Shown in pieces: positions 27,610 through 36,840 of a DNA stretch of 64,000 nt. Positions within the stretch are counted from its first letter, which is position 1; the number at the start of each line of letters is the position of its first letter. The notes under the pieces were generated by a model that saw only the letters and a list, made by a program, of their open reading frames with translations, was not told where the DNA came from and made no database searches. The stretch is taken from NCBI GenBank assembly GCA_046348685.1, contig JAXMDT010000002.1:124001-188000 (forward strand), given 5' to 3'. Source of the DNA: JAXMDT01 sp046348685 (GTDB taxonomy: Bacteria; Pseudomonadota; Alphaproteobacteria; Rickettsiales; UBA998). Both the position numbers and the translations under genes were made by a program.

Positions 27610-28420
27610 AGCCAACCGCTGATGACTGGAACAGGAAATCTCCGAACTGGAAAACAGCTTCGGCACACGGCTGGATCAGCGCCGTGCTGGGCAGCGCACC
27701 TGCGCTCGGTGAAGAAGAAGAACTGCGCCGGATTAACGAAGGCATCGCGGAGGAATTACAGGCGGATAAAAAAGAACGCAAGAGCTTTCCGCGCGCTGCC
27801 GCTGACCGTGCTGCTGCCGAGCGACGCAACGAAACACTGCTTGGCATTGAGCGCGAGTACAGAAGAAGCAAATGCAGACCGAGCGTGATCGTATCCTCGA
27901 AGATGCTGCTGATGCCAAAAACGAATCGATGGATTGTTTAAGGATAATCGCAACTCTGATTCCGCCCGCAGGTGCGCTTGAAGCCGTCGATGCACCACCG
28001 CGCCAAACTGGCCAAGCTCGATAGCGGAAAAACAGCACGCCCTGCGCTGCAGTTGGCGGAGGCCAATAAGAAAGTCATCGCCACACTGGAAAAACGGCTT
28101 CAGCTTGAAACTGCTGATCCCCGCGCGCCGGTTCATTCAGGCGGAAACCGATAAGCTCAATGCCAATGCCACCAAGATGATCGTGACCGCGTGGCCGTAC
28201 AGCTGGCTCGCTCTATGACTGCAGAGCAGAAAAACAGGCAAAAGACGCCGAGGAGAAAGCCGCATTAAGGCGATTGAGCAGATCACCGAAGCCATCCTCG
28301 ATACCAGCACTGGCTATGATGTTGCCAAACAGGCATCCGCAGGCGAAACCGTCGATCAGTCGATTGATATTGAGATAATCGAGAAATGGCAACCTTTCAA
28401 TCCGTCACCACCCGCCAACG
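27610..28420 (+). pseudogene. Phage-derived hypothetical coding region, frameshifted
   Basis: Coding character can be followed in alternating frames: EISELENSFGTRLDQRRA, then SAPALGEEEELRRINEGIAE, KERKSFPRAAADRAAAERRN, LGIER, STEEANADRA and RIVSEDAADAKNES. Further on are LAEANKKVIATLEKRLQLET, then LRAIEQITEAILDTSTGYDV and IEIIEKWQPFNPSPPANAAP just before a terminator. The sequence is highly charged and helical. It may comprise two genes. I recognise no family; position between a methylase and lysis genes suggests a phage structural or packaging accessory protein. Confidence 0.45.
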
Positions 28421-28456
28421 CCGCCCCCAAAATCAGAATTGGGAGGCGGTTTTTTT
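28421..28456 (+). terminator. Rho-independent terminator
   Basis: CCGCCCCCAA at 28421-28430 pairs with TTGGGAGGCGG (28439-28449, one bulged A) around a short A-rich loop, and a run of seven T follows (28450-28456). It separates the charged phage ORF from the lysis cassette. Confidence 0.8.
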
Positions 28457-28479
28457 ATGTCTAAACCCAAGGAGGAACC

Positions 28480-28707
28480 ATGTCACCAGCGACGATATTG
28501 ATGTGCGCTCACAGTTGGCTGTGATGAACGCGCAGATCCAAACACTCACCAAAACGGTCGATGTGCTGGCCGAGGAAGTCAAAAGCCTCACAGCACTGGC
28601 AAATCAGGAGCAAAAGGCGTGCTGCGCTGCTGATCGTGGGGCAGCTTGTGGACAGGCCTTGTGGCCTTCCTCAGCTTCGCCGCTGGCCACCTCACATGGA
28701 AATAACA
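28480..28707 (+). pseudogene. Small phage membrane protein with coiled coil, frameshifted
   Basis: AAGGAGGAACC precedes an ATG at 28480. After a shift within the first codons the product reads TSDDIDVRSQLAVMNAQIQT, LTKTVDVLAEEVKSLTALAN and then, in another frame, a hydrophobic C-terminus ALLIVGQLV with LSFAAGHLTWK. A helical N-terminus plus one C-terminal membrane span of about 75 residues is the shape of accessory lysis or anti-holin-like proteins. It ends ten bases before the holin start. Confidence 0.6.
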
Positions 28708-28717
28708 GGAGGATTTT

Positions 28718-29147
28718 ATGATTACATTACTTGGTTCACTACTCGGCTTTTATCAGCCGCATTCCCGGATTTCTCAAAAGCTGTTCCGCGACACGCAGGA
28801 TCGCAAGCATGAGGCTTAAAATCTTGGAATTGCAGATGCAGCAACAAGCACAAGGTCACAGCAACCGCTTGGGAAGAAATACAGGTGAATGCGGATATTG
28901 CCGAATCACGCGCGCTTTACCAAACCTACAACACCGGCATTCGCTGGGTGGATACACTCAACGGCACGGTGCGGCCTGTCATCGCCTACAACTTTTTTCT
29001 TGCTTTATGCGATGGTGAAAGTTGATGCAGTTTTCTTCTGGGCTTCCGTGGTTGCTATGGACGGAAGAAGATCAGGCAATTTTTCGCGGGCATCATCAGC
29101 TTTTACTTCGGCCAGCGTGCAATGGCCAAAGTGCGGGGTGAAGTAAG
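28718..29147 (+). pseudogene. Phage/GTA-type holin (3TM holin family), frameshifted
   Basis: CAGGAGG precedes ATG 28718, giving MITLLGSLLGF. In alternating frames it continues FRDTQDRKHE, LKILELQMQQQAQGHS, IQVNADIAESRALYQTYNTG and IRWVDTLNGTVRPVIAY followed by FFLLYAMVK. The end is EEDQAIFAGIISFYFGQRAM. This pattern (membrane N-terminus, coiled coil, IRWVD-LNGTVRPVI, two further spans) matches the GTA-holin-3TM family of alphaproteobacterial prophages and gene transfer agents. Such holins release endolysin across the inner membrane. The lysozyme gene follows at once. Confidence 0.75.
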
Positions 29148-29149
29148 GG

Positions 29150-29583
29150 CACGTCGCACAGGAATGTCTGAGCCTGATTAAACGCTTTGAGGGCTTCTCT
29201 CCGACGATCTATATGGATGCGGCAGGCCTGCCCACGATTACTGGCTACGGGCATTGCGTCCGGGCGAAACGGAGATGTTCCAGCGCGGGCATCAGCCACG
29301 AGGCAGCTACCGCATTATTGATTAAGGATGTGGAAGCCGCCGAGCGTTCCGTGCTGCGCTTATGATCGGCGTCTCACTCACCAACGGTCAGTTCGATGCG
29401 TTGGTATCATTCACCTTCAATCTGGGGAGCGGTGCGCTTCAACGCTCCACGCTCCTACAAAGGTAAACCGCGAAGAACGCCGATGTGCCAACGGAATTCA
29501 TGAAGTGGGTGTGGGCTGGTGGTCGCAAACTCAAGGGGCTTGTGAAGCGGAGGCAGGCAGAAACACTCTTGTATCTTGCATGA
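29150..29583 (+). pseudogene. Phage lysozyme (GH24, T4/R-type endolysin), frameshifted
   Basis: The coding begins near 29160 with CLSLIKRFEGFSPTIYMDAA, containing the catalytic Glu in RFEGF. GLPTI and TGYGHC follow, the E-x8-D-x5-T triad region of GH24, then LTNGQFDALVSFTFNLGSGA, with VPTEFMKWVWAGGRKLKGLV and RRQAETLLYLA before TGA 29581-29583. The start codon is obscured by indels. Endolysin next to a holin defines the lysis module of the prophage remnant. Confidence 0.82.
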
Positions 29584-29632
29584 TTGAGTATCTGCTAAGT
29601 TCACACAAACAGCATCTTTCTGCCTTCTTTGC

Positions 29633-30357
29633 TTAAATAGCCACCACAGCAAACATGGTGCGGATGCGGGGATAGTAAGTGTACGTGTGCCAAGATGAGT
29701 GCCAAGCGATCCACCAACGAGCGGGCAGATAAGCCCATAGCAGTAATGCCTTTGGTAATGCCTGAACCGATGACATATTTCCCAATAATCCAGAAATTGA
29801 GTTTACTAGAATAAAACTGGCGACAGTAACGGGCCTGCCGCGTGGAGCCCAGCCCATAAAAAGAAGTAATGGACTTAAAAAAATACCACCGCCAGTGCCG
29901 CTTAGTCCGGCGAGTAGGCCAAGGCCTGTACCCGTAGCAATGAGTGCCGCTGCAAGTGGCGGACAGTACCTGCCGGTCTTGCTGTTTGATTTTCTTCTTA
30001 GCGGGCTGAAGCAGGCTGGAAATGCCGGAAAGCAACCGTACGATGCCGATTAGTGGCTTATAAAACGTAGCTGGCACATGTATCTCATGCCGCCGACAAA
30101 AGCAGCGGTTATGGAGGCAACAACAAAAGGAACATCAGCAGCTTAATGTCATTTGTACCACGCGTGTAGCGATAGGTAACCAAGTGATGCCACCAGCACA
30201 TTAAGCGCAAGCGCGGTTGGGCGCATAGTTTCCGGGGCAATGCCAAACAATGCCATTGCAGCGAGATAACCGGATGCTCCCGCATGTCCAACGCTGGAAT
30301 AAAAGCGTGGCGGCGATAAAAATCAGTGCAGTTAGTGCAAGTTCACTCAGTAGTCAT
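29633..30357 (-). pseudogene. Sulfite exporter TauE/SafE-family permease, frameshifted
   Basis: It starts MTTELALTALIFIAATL at 30357, the A overlapping the stop of the upstream chemoreceptor. The DUF81 hallmark VGHAGASGYLAAMALFGIAP is readable by changing frame, as are MRPTALALNVLVASLGYLS, VPATFYKPLIGIV and VTVASFILVNSISGLLGNMS. Several membrane spans are evident. Family members export sulfite, sulfoacetate or other small anions. The C-terminal span appears short, so the end is uncertain. Its location at the edge of the nitrate island is notable, but its substrate cannot be read from sequence. Confidence 0.75.
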
Positions 30358-32163
30358 CACGCCGCATTCTTAATCTCATTAATAAATGCATCAATCTCTC
30401 TGTGCAGCACGCCTGATTGTTCCGTCAGTGTAGTGGAGGATTGTTTCATTTCGCTGGCTGCATCACCCGTTCCGCTGGGCGGCAGGACATATTCTCGTTC
30501 CACCACGCTCAGAAACCTGTGCAGTATTCTGCGCCGTTTTCTGAATCGAGTGAGATATTTCTCGTGTTGCCGCCGTTTGTTCTTCCATCGCAGCAGCGAT
30601 GATAGTGGCAATTTCTTCCACTTTTTGCACAACGCTTTTACCAATTTCCCGCACAGATTCGGTGGTTTGATGGATGGCTTCACGGGTACTATTTATATAC
30701 TCGGTAATATCCACCGTTGCTGGTGGTCTGGTTTGCAAGATTTTTACCTCGGATGCAACAACAGCAAAACGCTACCAGCTTTGCGCACGCGCAGATTCAA
30801 TTGTTGCGTTGAGTGCCAGAAGATTAATTTGTCCGCTGATACCATTGATCATCTCAATAATACCTCCGATTTTTTCTTCCTCCGTCAGTTGGCTTAATAC
30901 GCCGTTTGCTTGCGAGGCTTTTTCTGATGCGGTTTGCTGACTGTTATACTCCGTTGATTAATCACTGGTTGATTTCTCTATAGATGCGGAGAGTTCCTCT
31001 TCAACGGCAGCAGCGACGAATGCTGACATTCTTTGACGCATCGTCGCTGGCCTCTCTTGAAAGCTGGCTGCCTGTTCGAACTTTTCTCTGCCACAGAGAA
31101 CAGCATGTCGGACATAGGTTACAATTTTCTGGTGGACTCTGCCAGATCGTTTGCCGTTTTCTTCACGGTTTTCTTGAGCTTGGACGCAGCTTTCTGTACA
31201 TTGCGCACCATGTTCCCTTACCGGATGGAATCCATACCGCCATTCATAATTTCGGCACCATTCTTGTAGCGACCATCCATGCCAGTGAGCACAATCTTAC
31301 GGTAATACTTTTCTTCTGCTGCATGTTCGAGTGTCGCCAGAGACTCGCGTACGCGAGCATCTGCCATGTCGATGCTATCGTTGATGCGATTGATCATATT
31401 ATTGAAAGCCAAGATCGCCGCGCTCTTTGAGCAGAGAAGAATGCGCGATTCCATATCACCTGCGCGCACCTTCCTGTGATCTCAGCGATCACACGCGCCG
31501 CTTTCATCTTGTGTATGTAGTAGGCTTGTGCTCCCAGAAGAATGACGGCGACGACAGCAGCAGTGGGGCATGGTTTGGCTGAAACAGCGCAACAACAATG
31601 GCGATGCCAGACAGGATTCCAAGCCACCCCGTTTTAGAGAGAGAGAGGATAAATTCATCATAGCTGACTCCTTTCTCAGCAAAGGACAAAATTGAGCAGC
31701 GCAAAGCGATACCCGCCATACCGTCTTTTGCCATGGGGTGTTTTTCTTCCTGTTTCAATAGCTGATAAATCAGAAGTAACCGTTTGAATCAACTTGCAGG
31801 TCTGGGCGACGACACGGTTGGTGAACGCCGACGATATTCTTTGCCACGCCAAACGATGGGGTGACATGCGCGAAACGCAATAATGATCACCATTTCTTGA
31901 GCGATTTTCCGCAAGCGGATATTTCCTTTGCCGCTCTTTGGTTGATACGCTCCCAGAGCAGTTTATAGACCGGATTTTGGCATATCTGGATGCCCAGTTG
32001 ATATTGTATGGTTTTCAAGAATTTCCTGAAGGCTGTAATCCTCCAGTTTTAAGAAAACCTCATTGGCATATGTGATGATGCCTTTGGTGTCGGTCTTGCT
32101 GACAATCACCTCATTTTTGGCAAACGTCCGCTCAACTCCCGTTAAGCTCTGGCTTCTGGTCAT
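30357..32163 (-). pseudogene. Aer-like PAS methyl-accepting chemotaxis protein, frameshifted
   Basis: It starts with MTRSQSLTGVERTFAKNEVI, then SKTDTKGIITYANEVFLKLE, a PAS domain of the Aer type (energy/redox taxis). It continues with a membrane region near 31500-31620, RVIAEITGRCA, NMINRINDSIDMADARVRES, and an MCP signalling tail. That tail includes ATIIAAAMEEQTAATREISH and ends SSTTLTEQSGVLHREIDAFI. Many indels break the frame; about 600 residues would be expected. Such receptors steer motility toward suitable electron acceptors. It is followed by the TauE/SafE gene and preceded within four bases by the RIC gene. Confidence 0.8.
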
Positions 32164-32166
32164 AGA

Positions 32167-32718
32167 TCACCTGCCTCCGCACCCGCCGCAGCACATATGC
32201 TCGGCGTTGCTGGTATTTCGTTTGAAGAGAAACTCATTTTCCAATCGTATATGTTCCATCAGATCATCGCGTAACTCCCCAATCCCCACATAAAGCGCCT
32301 GCCAGCTGTTACATGCAGCCTCTGGCAATTGTAGTTGATGGGCAAGCATCAGCATTTTCTGAAGTGCCTCCATATGCTGAACATGCTCGGATTCCATCAC
32401 GGAAATGGGGCCAACAGCCATGGTTTTCTGACCACGCAGGATCATAGGAAACAGGATGTGTTCTTCCTTCTGCATATGACTTTCCAGCTCCTGCAGCATA
32501 TCCACGAGATGCGCTGCTAAGCCAGTGGGTGCATCCGGATGCTCGGCATGTAGGCGCTCGACCTTCTCGGACAATCCAATCAACTCTGGCAGCTGCTTGC
32601 GGTGTCGCACATGGTAGCGCTCTAGCACATGAGCGATGAGTTCTTTGTCGGTTGCTTTTGCCCAGCCTTGCTGACGCTGCTGGGGTGCTGGTTGATTCGA
32701 TGTGTGTGCGTGCAGCAT
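32167..32718 (-). CDS. ric: Iron-sulfur cluster repair di-iron protein (RIC/YtfE/ScdA family)
   Basis: A 183-residue hemerythrin-like protein. ATG 32718 has GGGAG eight bases upstream. Iron ligands are expected at VLERYHVRHRKQLPEL, ERLHAEHPDAPTG, ESHMQKEEHILFPMI, ESEHVQHMEA and EHIRLENEFLF, the RIC spacing of His and Glu. It ends in a Cys/Gly cluster HMCCGGCGGR rather than having the usual N-terminal ScdA cysteines. RIC proteins repair Fe-S clusters damaged by nitric oxide and oxidants. An exact FNR-type box lies 54 bases upstream, linking it to anaerobic nitrate metabolism. Confidence 0.88.
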   Translation of the reverse strand: MLHAHTSNQPAPQQRQQGWAKATDKELIAHVLERYHVRHRKQLPELIGLSEKVERLHAEHPDAPTGLAAHLVDMLQELESHMQKEEHILFPMILRGQKTMAVGPISVMESEHVQHMEALQKMLMLAHQLQLPEAACNSWQALYVGIGELRDDLMEHIRLENEFLFKRNTSNAEHMCCGGCGGR

Positions 32719-32771
32719 AGCCAAACTCCCTATTGTTAATTCAAGCCTATGGAGTTCGTGGCCTTTGCGGA

Positions 32772-32785
32772 TTGATTCAGATCAA
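32772..32785 (-). promoter_or_regulatory. FNR/NNR-type operator upstream of ric
   Basis: TTGATTCAGATCAA is a perfect TTGAT-N4-ATCAA palindrome. A plausible -10 hexamer TAGGCT on the minus strand is centred 32 bases downstream, placing the box near -41.5 as in class II FNR promoters. Confidence 0.8.
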
Positions 32786-32813
32786 CTGCTTTCAGTGAGA
32801 ACGCACCCTTTGG

Positions 32814-34024
32814 TTAACAAGAAGTTAACGAGCCTATCACACCTTCGGTATCATGCCGCATGTGGGCGTTGAAGCGGTCAATCTTATTCAGGCTCTGAGA
32901 AATACCGGTTTGAAATGCCCCCAGCTCGTCAATGAGATCATTCAGGCTGCTGCTGTTATGGCTTAACCGCGCCGCATCCACTTTACCCATCACGCGAATC
33001 ACCTCAAGACTTGCCGCGCATTTTTTCATGCGGCTGCAATCATCCTGAAACCGGTGAATCTTGTGCAGAATGTTTTTAAGGCTTCCTTCAGCTTTCTGCT
33101 GATAGGAGGCAAGTTGCCCGAGCAGCAGCCCCATCTCGTGCTGCGTGTCAATCGGTACATCGCGTGATTCGCGTTCAAAAAAGGCAACCACCTCTTGCTG
33201 CGTTTGCGCCACGCATAGCAGGAATTGCCCCTCATAGATCTGCGCGAATACTTCGCGGGCGGATTGATTAAACAGCACAATCTCCTGCTGGATTTCATTC
33301 GAAACAATACTGAAATTGCCCGAAATCACGCCGATGGTTTTGCCTTCTTCACCGAGCTGGGCGGATTGAATCTGCAAGTTCATCGGCACATATTGATTAG
33401 CTTCATAACAAGCAAATACGCTGGCGGTTTCTTTCATGAGCGCGGTTGCCCGGTCGCTGAGTTCTTCAAACCGCTTCAGAAACGGCTCTGATGCGCGCTC
33501 CAGTTTTGCATCGCGGGCCAGCATTTCCTTGTGCCATGACGGACATAAATGCATCGTAATCCGAAAACCCCAGCGGCTTAATCATGGTCAGCAGATGTTC
33601 CATGCTTTCTTTGGGCGTGGATTTATGTGTGCGCTCATAGTCAAGAAGTGCTTTATATGCCCCTTCGACAATCCAAAATCGCTGCTTGGTTTAAGGCGCA
33701 CAGAAAGATAATACTCCACCCTCAACTGGCGTTACTATCGCAAATACCCAATAATAACGCCCATCCTTAGCACGGTTTTTGACATATGCACCGATGGGCT
33801 TGCCTTTTTAATAAAAATCCCAAAGAAAGATAAAATACCCCTTAGGCATATCGGGTGGCGGATAATGTTATGTGGTTTTTTAATCAATGCATCCCACTCA
33901 TACTGGCTAATACGCTGAAATACGCTGTTACCTGCCAGAATGATGCTGCGCGCATCGGTGCGTGAGAAGAACAGTTCTTCAAACGAAAAGGGGCTTCCCG
34001 ATGATTGACACAACTTTTTTCCAT
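32814..34024 (-). pseudogene. PAS-domain sensor protein (chemotaxis-like), frameshifted
   Basis: The N-terminal 130 residues are an Aer-like PAS domain: EELFFSRTDARSIILAGNSV, FQRISQYEWDALIKKPHNII, RHP, then after shifts GVFYLFWDFYKKGKPIGAYV-like coding. From 33554 to 32814 the frame is clean for 246 residues of helical sequence (SVFACYEANQYVPMNLQIQS, GKTIGVISGNFSIVSNEIQQ) with no canonical MCP hairpin or kinase. It is probably an adaptor-like PAS protein for redox taxis or signalling. The first codon is taken as ATG 34024 (MEKSCVN). An FNR-like inverted repeat and a TACAAT -10 lie upstream. Confidence 0.7.
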
Positions 34025-34099
34025 CGTCTACCCCGTGGTTTTGGATACGCTAACCTACCATTGTAGAGAATTGTAAGAGATGGTTTTAATTACCTGTGA

Positions 34100-34114
34100 T
34101 TGACTCCAGATCAA
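34100..34114 (-). promoter_or_regulatory. FNR-like inverted repeat with 7-base spacer
   Basis: GTGATTGA at 34097-34104 is repeated inverted as TCAATCAC at 34111-34118; the core TTGA-N7-TCAA is one base longer than the FNR consensus. On the minus strand a TACAAT hexamer at 34075-34070 is suitably placed for the PAS sensor gene. The extra base may be real or one of the indels frequent here. Confidence 0.5.
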
Positions 34115-34148
34115 TCACCAGAATCTTCCAGAATTCTAACGTGATGAC

Positions 34149-35254
34149 ATGAACCGTTATGTGCTTCCGTCAGACAATCCCCCCCCCCCCCCCTGAAATG
34201 GGACAGGAAGGACAAGAACGCCTGAAATCCACCTCAGTGCTATGTGTTGGTGCGGGTGGCCTTGGCTCGCCTGCCTTGCTGTATCTGGCGGCGGCGGCAT
34301 GGGCTTATCAGTCTGGTGGATGATGATGCGGTGGATATCAGCAATCTGCAACGGCAGGTGTTGTTTAAGGAGGCCGATCGGGAAAGTCCAAGGTAGAAGC
34401 CGCGAAAATCCACTGGCTGAGTTGAATTCCGAATGCCAAATTGAGGCGTATCACCAGCGATTCAGTCCAGAAAAAATGCGGAAATCTTGCGGAAAATTAT
34501 GATGTCATCATCGACGGCACAGATAATTTTAGCGAGTAAATTTCTGATTAACGATGCCCGCGTGAAGTTCGGCAAGCCATTAGTGTACGGCTCGATACTT
34601 GGCTTTAGGCGCAGGTATCGTGTTCTGGGCAGGACAGGTCGTGTTATCGTTGCCTTTATCCCAAACCACCCAGCGGCCACATCCCTAACTGCGCCGAAGC
34701 AGTGGTGTCGGCGCTATGGCAGGATTGCCGGAACCGTGCAAGCGCTTGAGGCCATTAAAATGGCACTGGGTTTGGAATGGTGCAAAGAAAAGCACCCAGA
34801 ACCGCTGCTGGGTACGCTCTGGATACTTGATGCGCGCAGTATGCAAACCAAAACGCTTAAACTGCATAAACGCCACCAATGCGCCAGGCGTTCGTGTGAT
34901 CCGAACGATATTGTGCTGGAGCAGGCAGAAGAAAGCTGCACGGCGAAGACGGACGTAAAAAATATCAGCGCCGAAGACGCAGCAAAACGTATGGGTAAAG
35001 CGGTATTCATTGATGTACGAGAGGCCCATGAGTTAGCATCAGGCCGTATTCCGAAAGCACTGCATATTCCGCTTGGTACATTGTTATCCAACGAAGATTC
35101 GGTGGGCGATATTGCCCCCGACACACAAGTGATCGTCTATTGCCAGCATGGCATACGCAGCTTCTCAGCAGCTTCTCACCTTGTTACGTTTGGCTTCAAA
35201 AACGTTGCTCATATCACTGGCGGTATTGTGCGCTGGAAGGGTGAACTCGCTTAG
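34149..35254 (+). pseudogene. moeB: Molybdopterin-synthase adenylyltransferase MoeB with C-terminal rhodanese domain, frameshifted
   Basis: It starts MNRYVLPSDN, then the frame is lost at a C15 run. E1-like segments follow in mixed frames: VLCVGAGGLGSPALLYLAAA, LVDDDAVDISNLQRQVLFKE, DVIIDGTDNFS and YGSILGFEAQV-like coding. From 34690 to 35254 the frame is clean: GTVQALEAIKMALGLEW, CSCDPND-like text, then a rhodanese domain AVFIDVREAHELASGRIP with active Cys in VIVYCQHGIRS. MoeB activates the MoaD C-terminus with ATP. The rhodanese domain can supply sulfur. About 370 residues are expected. Divergent from the PAS sensor. Confidence 0.85.
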
Positions 35255-35580
35255 GACTTTTGCCTACGCCGGACATCCACCTCCAGCACTAATTCAATCT
35301 GAGCGCCATTCATCGTGACTGTTTGTTCGATTCCTTCGCGTGACGGCAAAGAAGCCAGAAATTGGTTGAAATCCTTACGATCTACCAGCAACTTCCACGC
35401 AGTTTTCTGTACGTCGAGTGCCAAGGTTTGTTCCATCTCTGAAAGTGCCACGGAATATTCCACCGTCTGCGCACCGAGATTAAGCGAGAAAGCAAACACG
35501 CCATCCTGCCTTAATAGTTCTGTCTCGCCTTGCGTGATACGAAAGCGAAGCTTTTGAGCCACTGATGCGGATTCATGCAA
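35251..35580 (-). pseudogene. Hypothetical protein at the end of the moa operon, probable frameshift near its start
   Basis: About 108 residues: AQKLRFRITQGETELLRQDG, VFAFSLNLGAQTVEYSVALS, DFNQFLASLPSREGIEQTVT, ending VLEVDVRRRQKS. An ATG (35580-35578) overlaps the mobA stop, but its frame joins the conserved-looking part only through a one-base shift. The product looks like a small soluble alpha/beta protein. I recognise no family. It is convergent with moeB by four bases and is the last gene of the Moco operon, so a role in Moco or molybdoenzyme biogenesis is a fair guess. Confidence 0.5.
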
Positions 35581-36120
35581 TAATCTCCTGCCATTCTTCG
35601 GGCGTATTGGTGTTAGTGAGTGCCTTTTGCAGATGTTCAGGTGGCGTGATTTCCGCTGCTCCCACCGTGAGAATGTTCTGACCGATAGCTTTTGCTTGCG
35701 CGCAAGCGCTCCGAGCGGCAGCATCCAGCTGGCGCATGGTTTTCTTCCAGTAGTAACCGGCAGGGCAGCGGATGATTTTCAAAGCGGCAAGCCGAGGTTT
35801 CAGCCATCAGTAGCCACAGCAATTCGGGGCTTAGATGGGGCATATCGACGGGTATGAAAAGAACGCGTTCATATTGCTTGTGTAATCGCACCACGCTGGA
35901 GCAAATGCCTCCCCATAGGCCGCGATCCAAAAGTAAATCGGGCAGCGACGTGTAGCCATCTATTTCTCCGCTGACATAGATGTTCCTCGATGCCTGCCTC
36001 TCGCACAACCTTCGCCACTACATCCACCAGCCGTTTACCTTTGTAAGGCAGCGATGCTTTATCCTGCCCCATGTGCGAGGATTTGCCGCCGACCAGAATG
36101 ACTGCGGCAAGTTCATCCAT
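35573..36120 (-). pseudogene. mobA: Molybdenum cofactor guanylyltransferase MobA, frameshifted
   Basis: ATG 36120 gives MDELAAVILVGGKSSHMGQD, the nucleotide-binding signature of MobA (GGxSxRMGxDK; the R reads H here). After shifts: IYVSGEIDGYTSLPDLLLD, RGLWGGICSSVVRLHKQYER, VLFIPVDMPHLSPELLWLLM and a C-terminal TNTPEEWQEIIA. MobA transfers GMP to Mo-molybdopterin to form the bis-MGD needed by NarG. Length about 183 residues matches the family. It follows moaE on the same strand. Confidence 0.85.
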
Positions 36121-36146
36121 GGTGATGCCCACAGAGCGTATGCTCC

Positions 36147-36555
36147 TTAACTCCACTCGCTGTCACCATCAACGTAATGTTCCTGCTTCCAAATCGGCGC
36201 GCGGATTTTGACGTTCAATCAGGTAACGGCAAGCTCAGCGATACCATCGCGGTGGGTGAGCCTACAGCGATGATAACGCTGATGCCACCTTCAATCTCCA
36301 GCTTGCCTTTGTAATGCTCGATATAAAGCCGCAACCGTCTGCCAAATTGCGCCGCCGCTTCCGCGCAGATTTCCTGAAACACATTAAGGCACAAGGCAAA
36401 CACATCGTAACTCACGGCATTCACGGCTTTTCCCATATTGTGATTACGTACCTTGCCAACAAACATATTCACCATTTCGGCGGCATCCACAAAATCGGCG
36501 GCTTTCTGAATCGAAAGAGTTTCTGCTGATGCCCGTATAAATAGGCTTGCGTCAT
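36147..36555 (-). pseudogene. moaE: Molybdopterin synthase catalytic subunit MoaE, frameshifted
   Basis: It begins MTQAYLFIRASAET with a shift at codon 6, then FVGKVRNHNMGKAVNAVSYD, the MoaE signature with the RNHN loop. LYIEHYKGKLEIEG and VIIAVGSPHR-type coding follow. It ends in API-WKQEHYVDGDSEWS, where the K-K/Q-E of the active site (xPIWKxE) is evident. MoaE with thiocarboxylated MoaD converts cPMP to molybdopterin. TAA at 36147-36149. Confidence 0.86.
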
Positions 36556-36557
36556 CG

Positions 36558-36810
36558 TTAGCCTCCACACGGCAGAATGGCAAGCTGAGTATCGCGCTCG
36601 AACACAGCATCTTTCCGGCAGAATCTGCGTTTCATCGGCCAGCGCCGCTGAATCATCAATCAGCGGATGGTTATCAAGAGCGGCTTTAAGTGCGCGGCGA
36701 GCTCTAACAGCGTTGCGCCATGTGGCAGGCTAAGTGTGAGCGGCTTGCCATTTTCAAGCCCACGAAACGCACCGAAGATGATTGACAGTAAGGGTTACGC
36801 TGCCTGACAT
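36558..36810 (-). pseudogene. moaD: Molybdopterin synthase sulfur-carrier subunit MoaD, frameshifted
   Basis: ATG 36810 gives MSGSVTLTV, then shifts into FRGLENGKPLTLSLPHGATL with LELAAHLKA, ending near DTQLAILP and a C-terminal CGG before TAA at 36558-36560. The size (about 83 residues), ubiquitin-like pattern and terminal Gly-Gly fit MoaD, the substrate of MoeB. The ATG lies 31 bases after the moeA stop and the stop is three bases before moaE. Confidence 0.78.
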
Positions 36811-36840
36811 AGTGTTTTATCCTTGCTGAAATCTGTGGTT

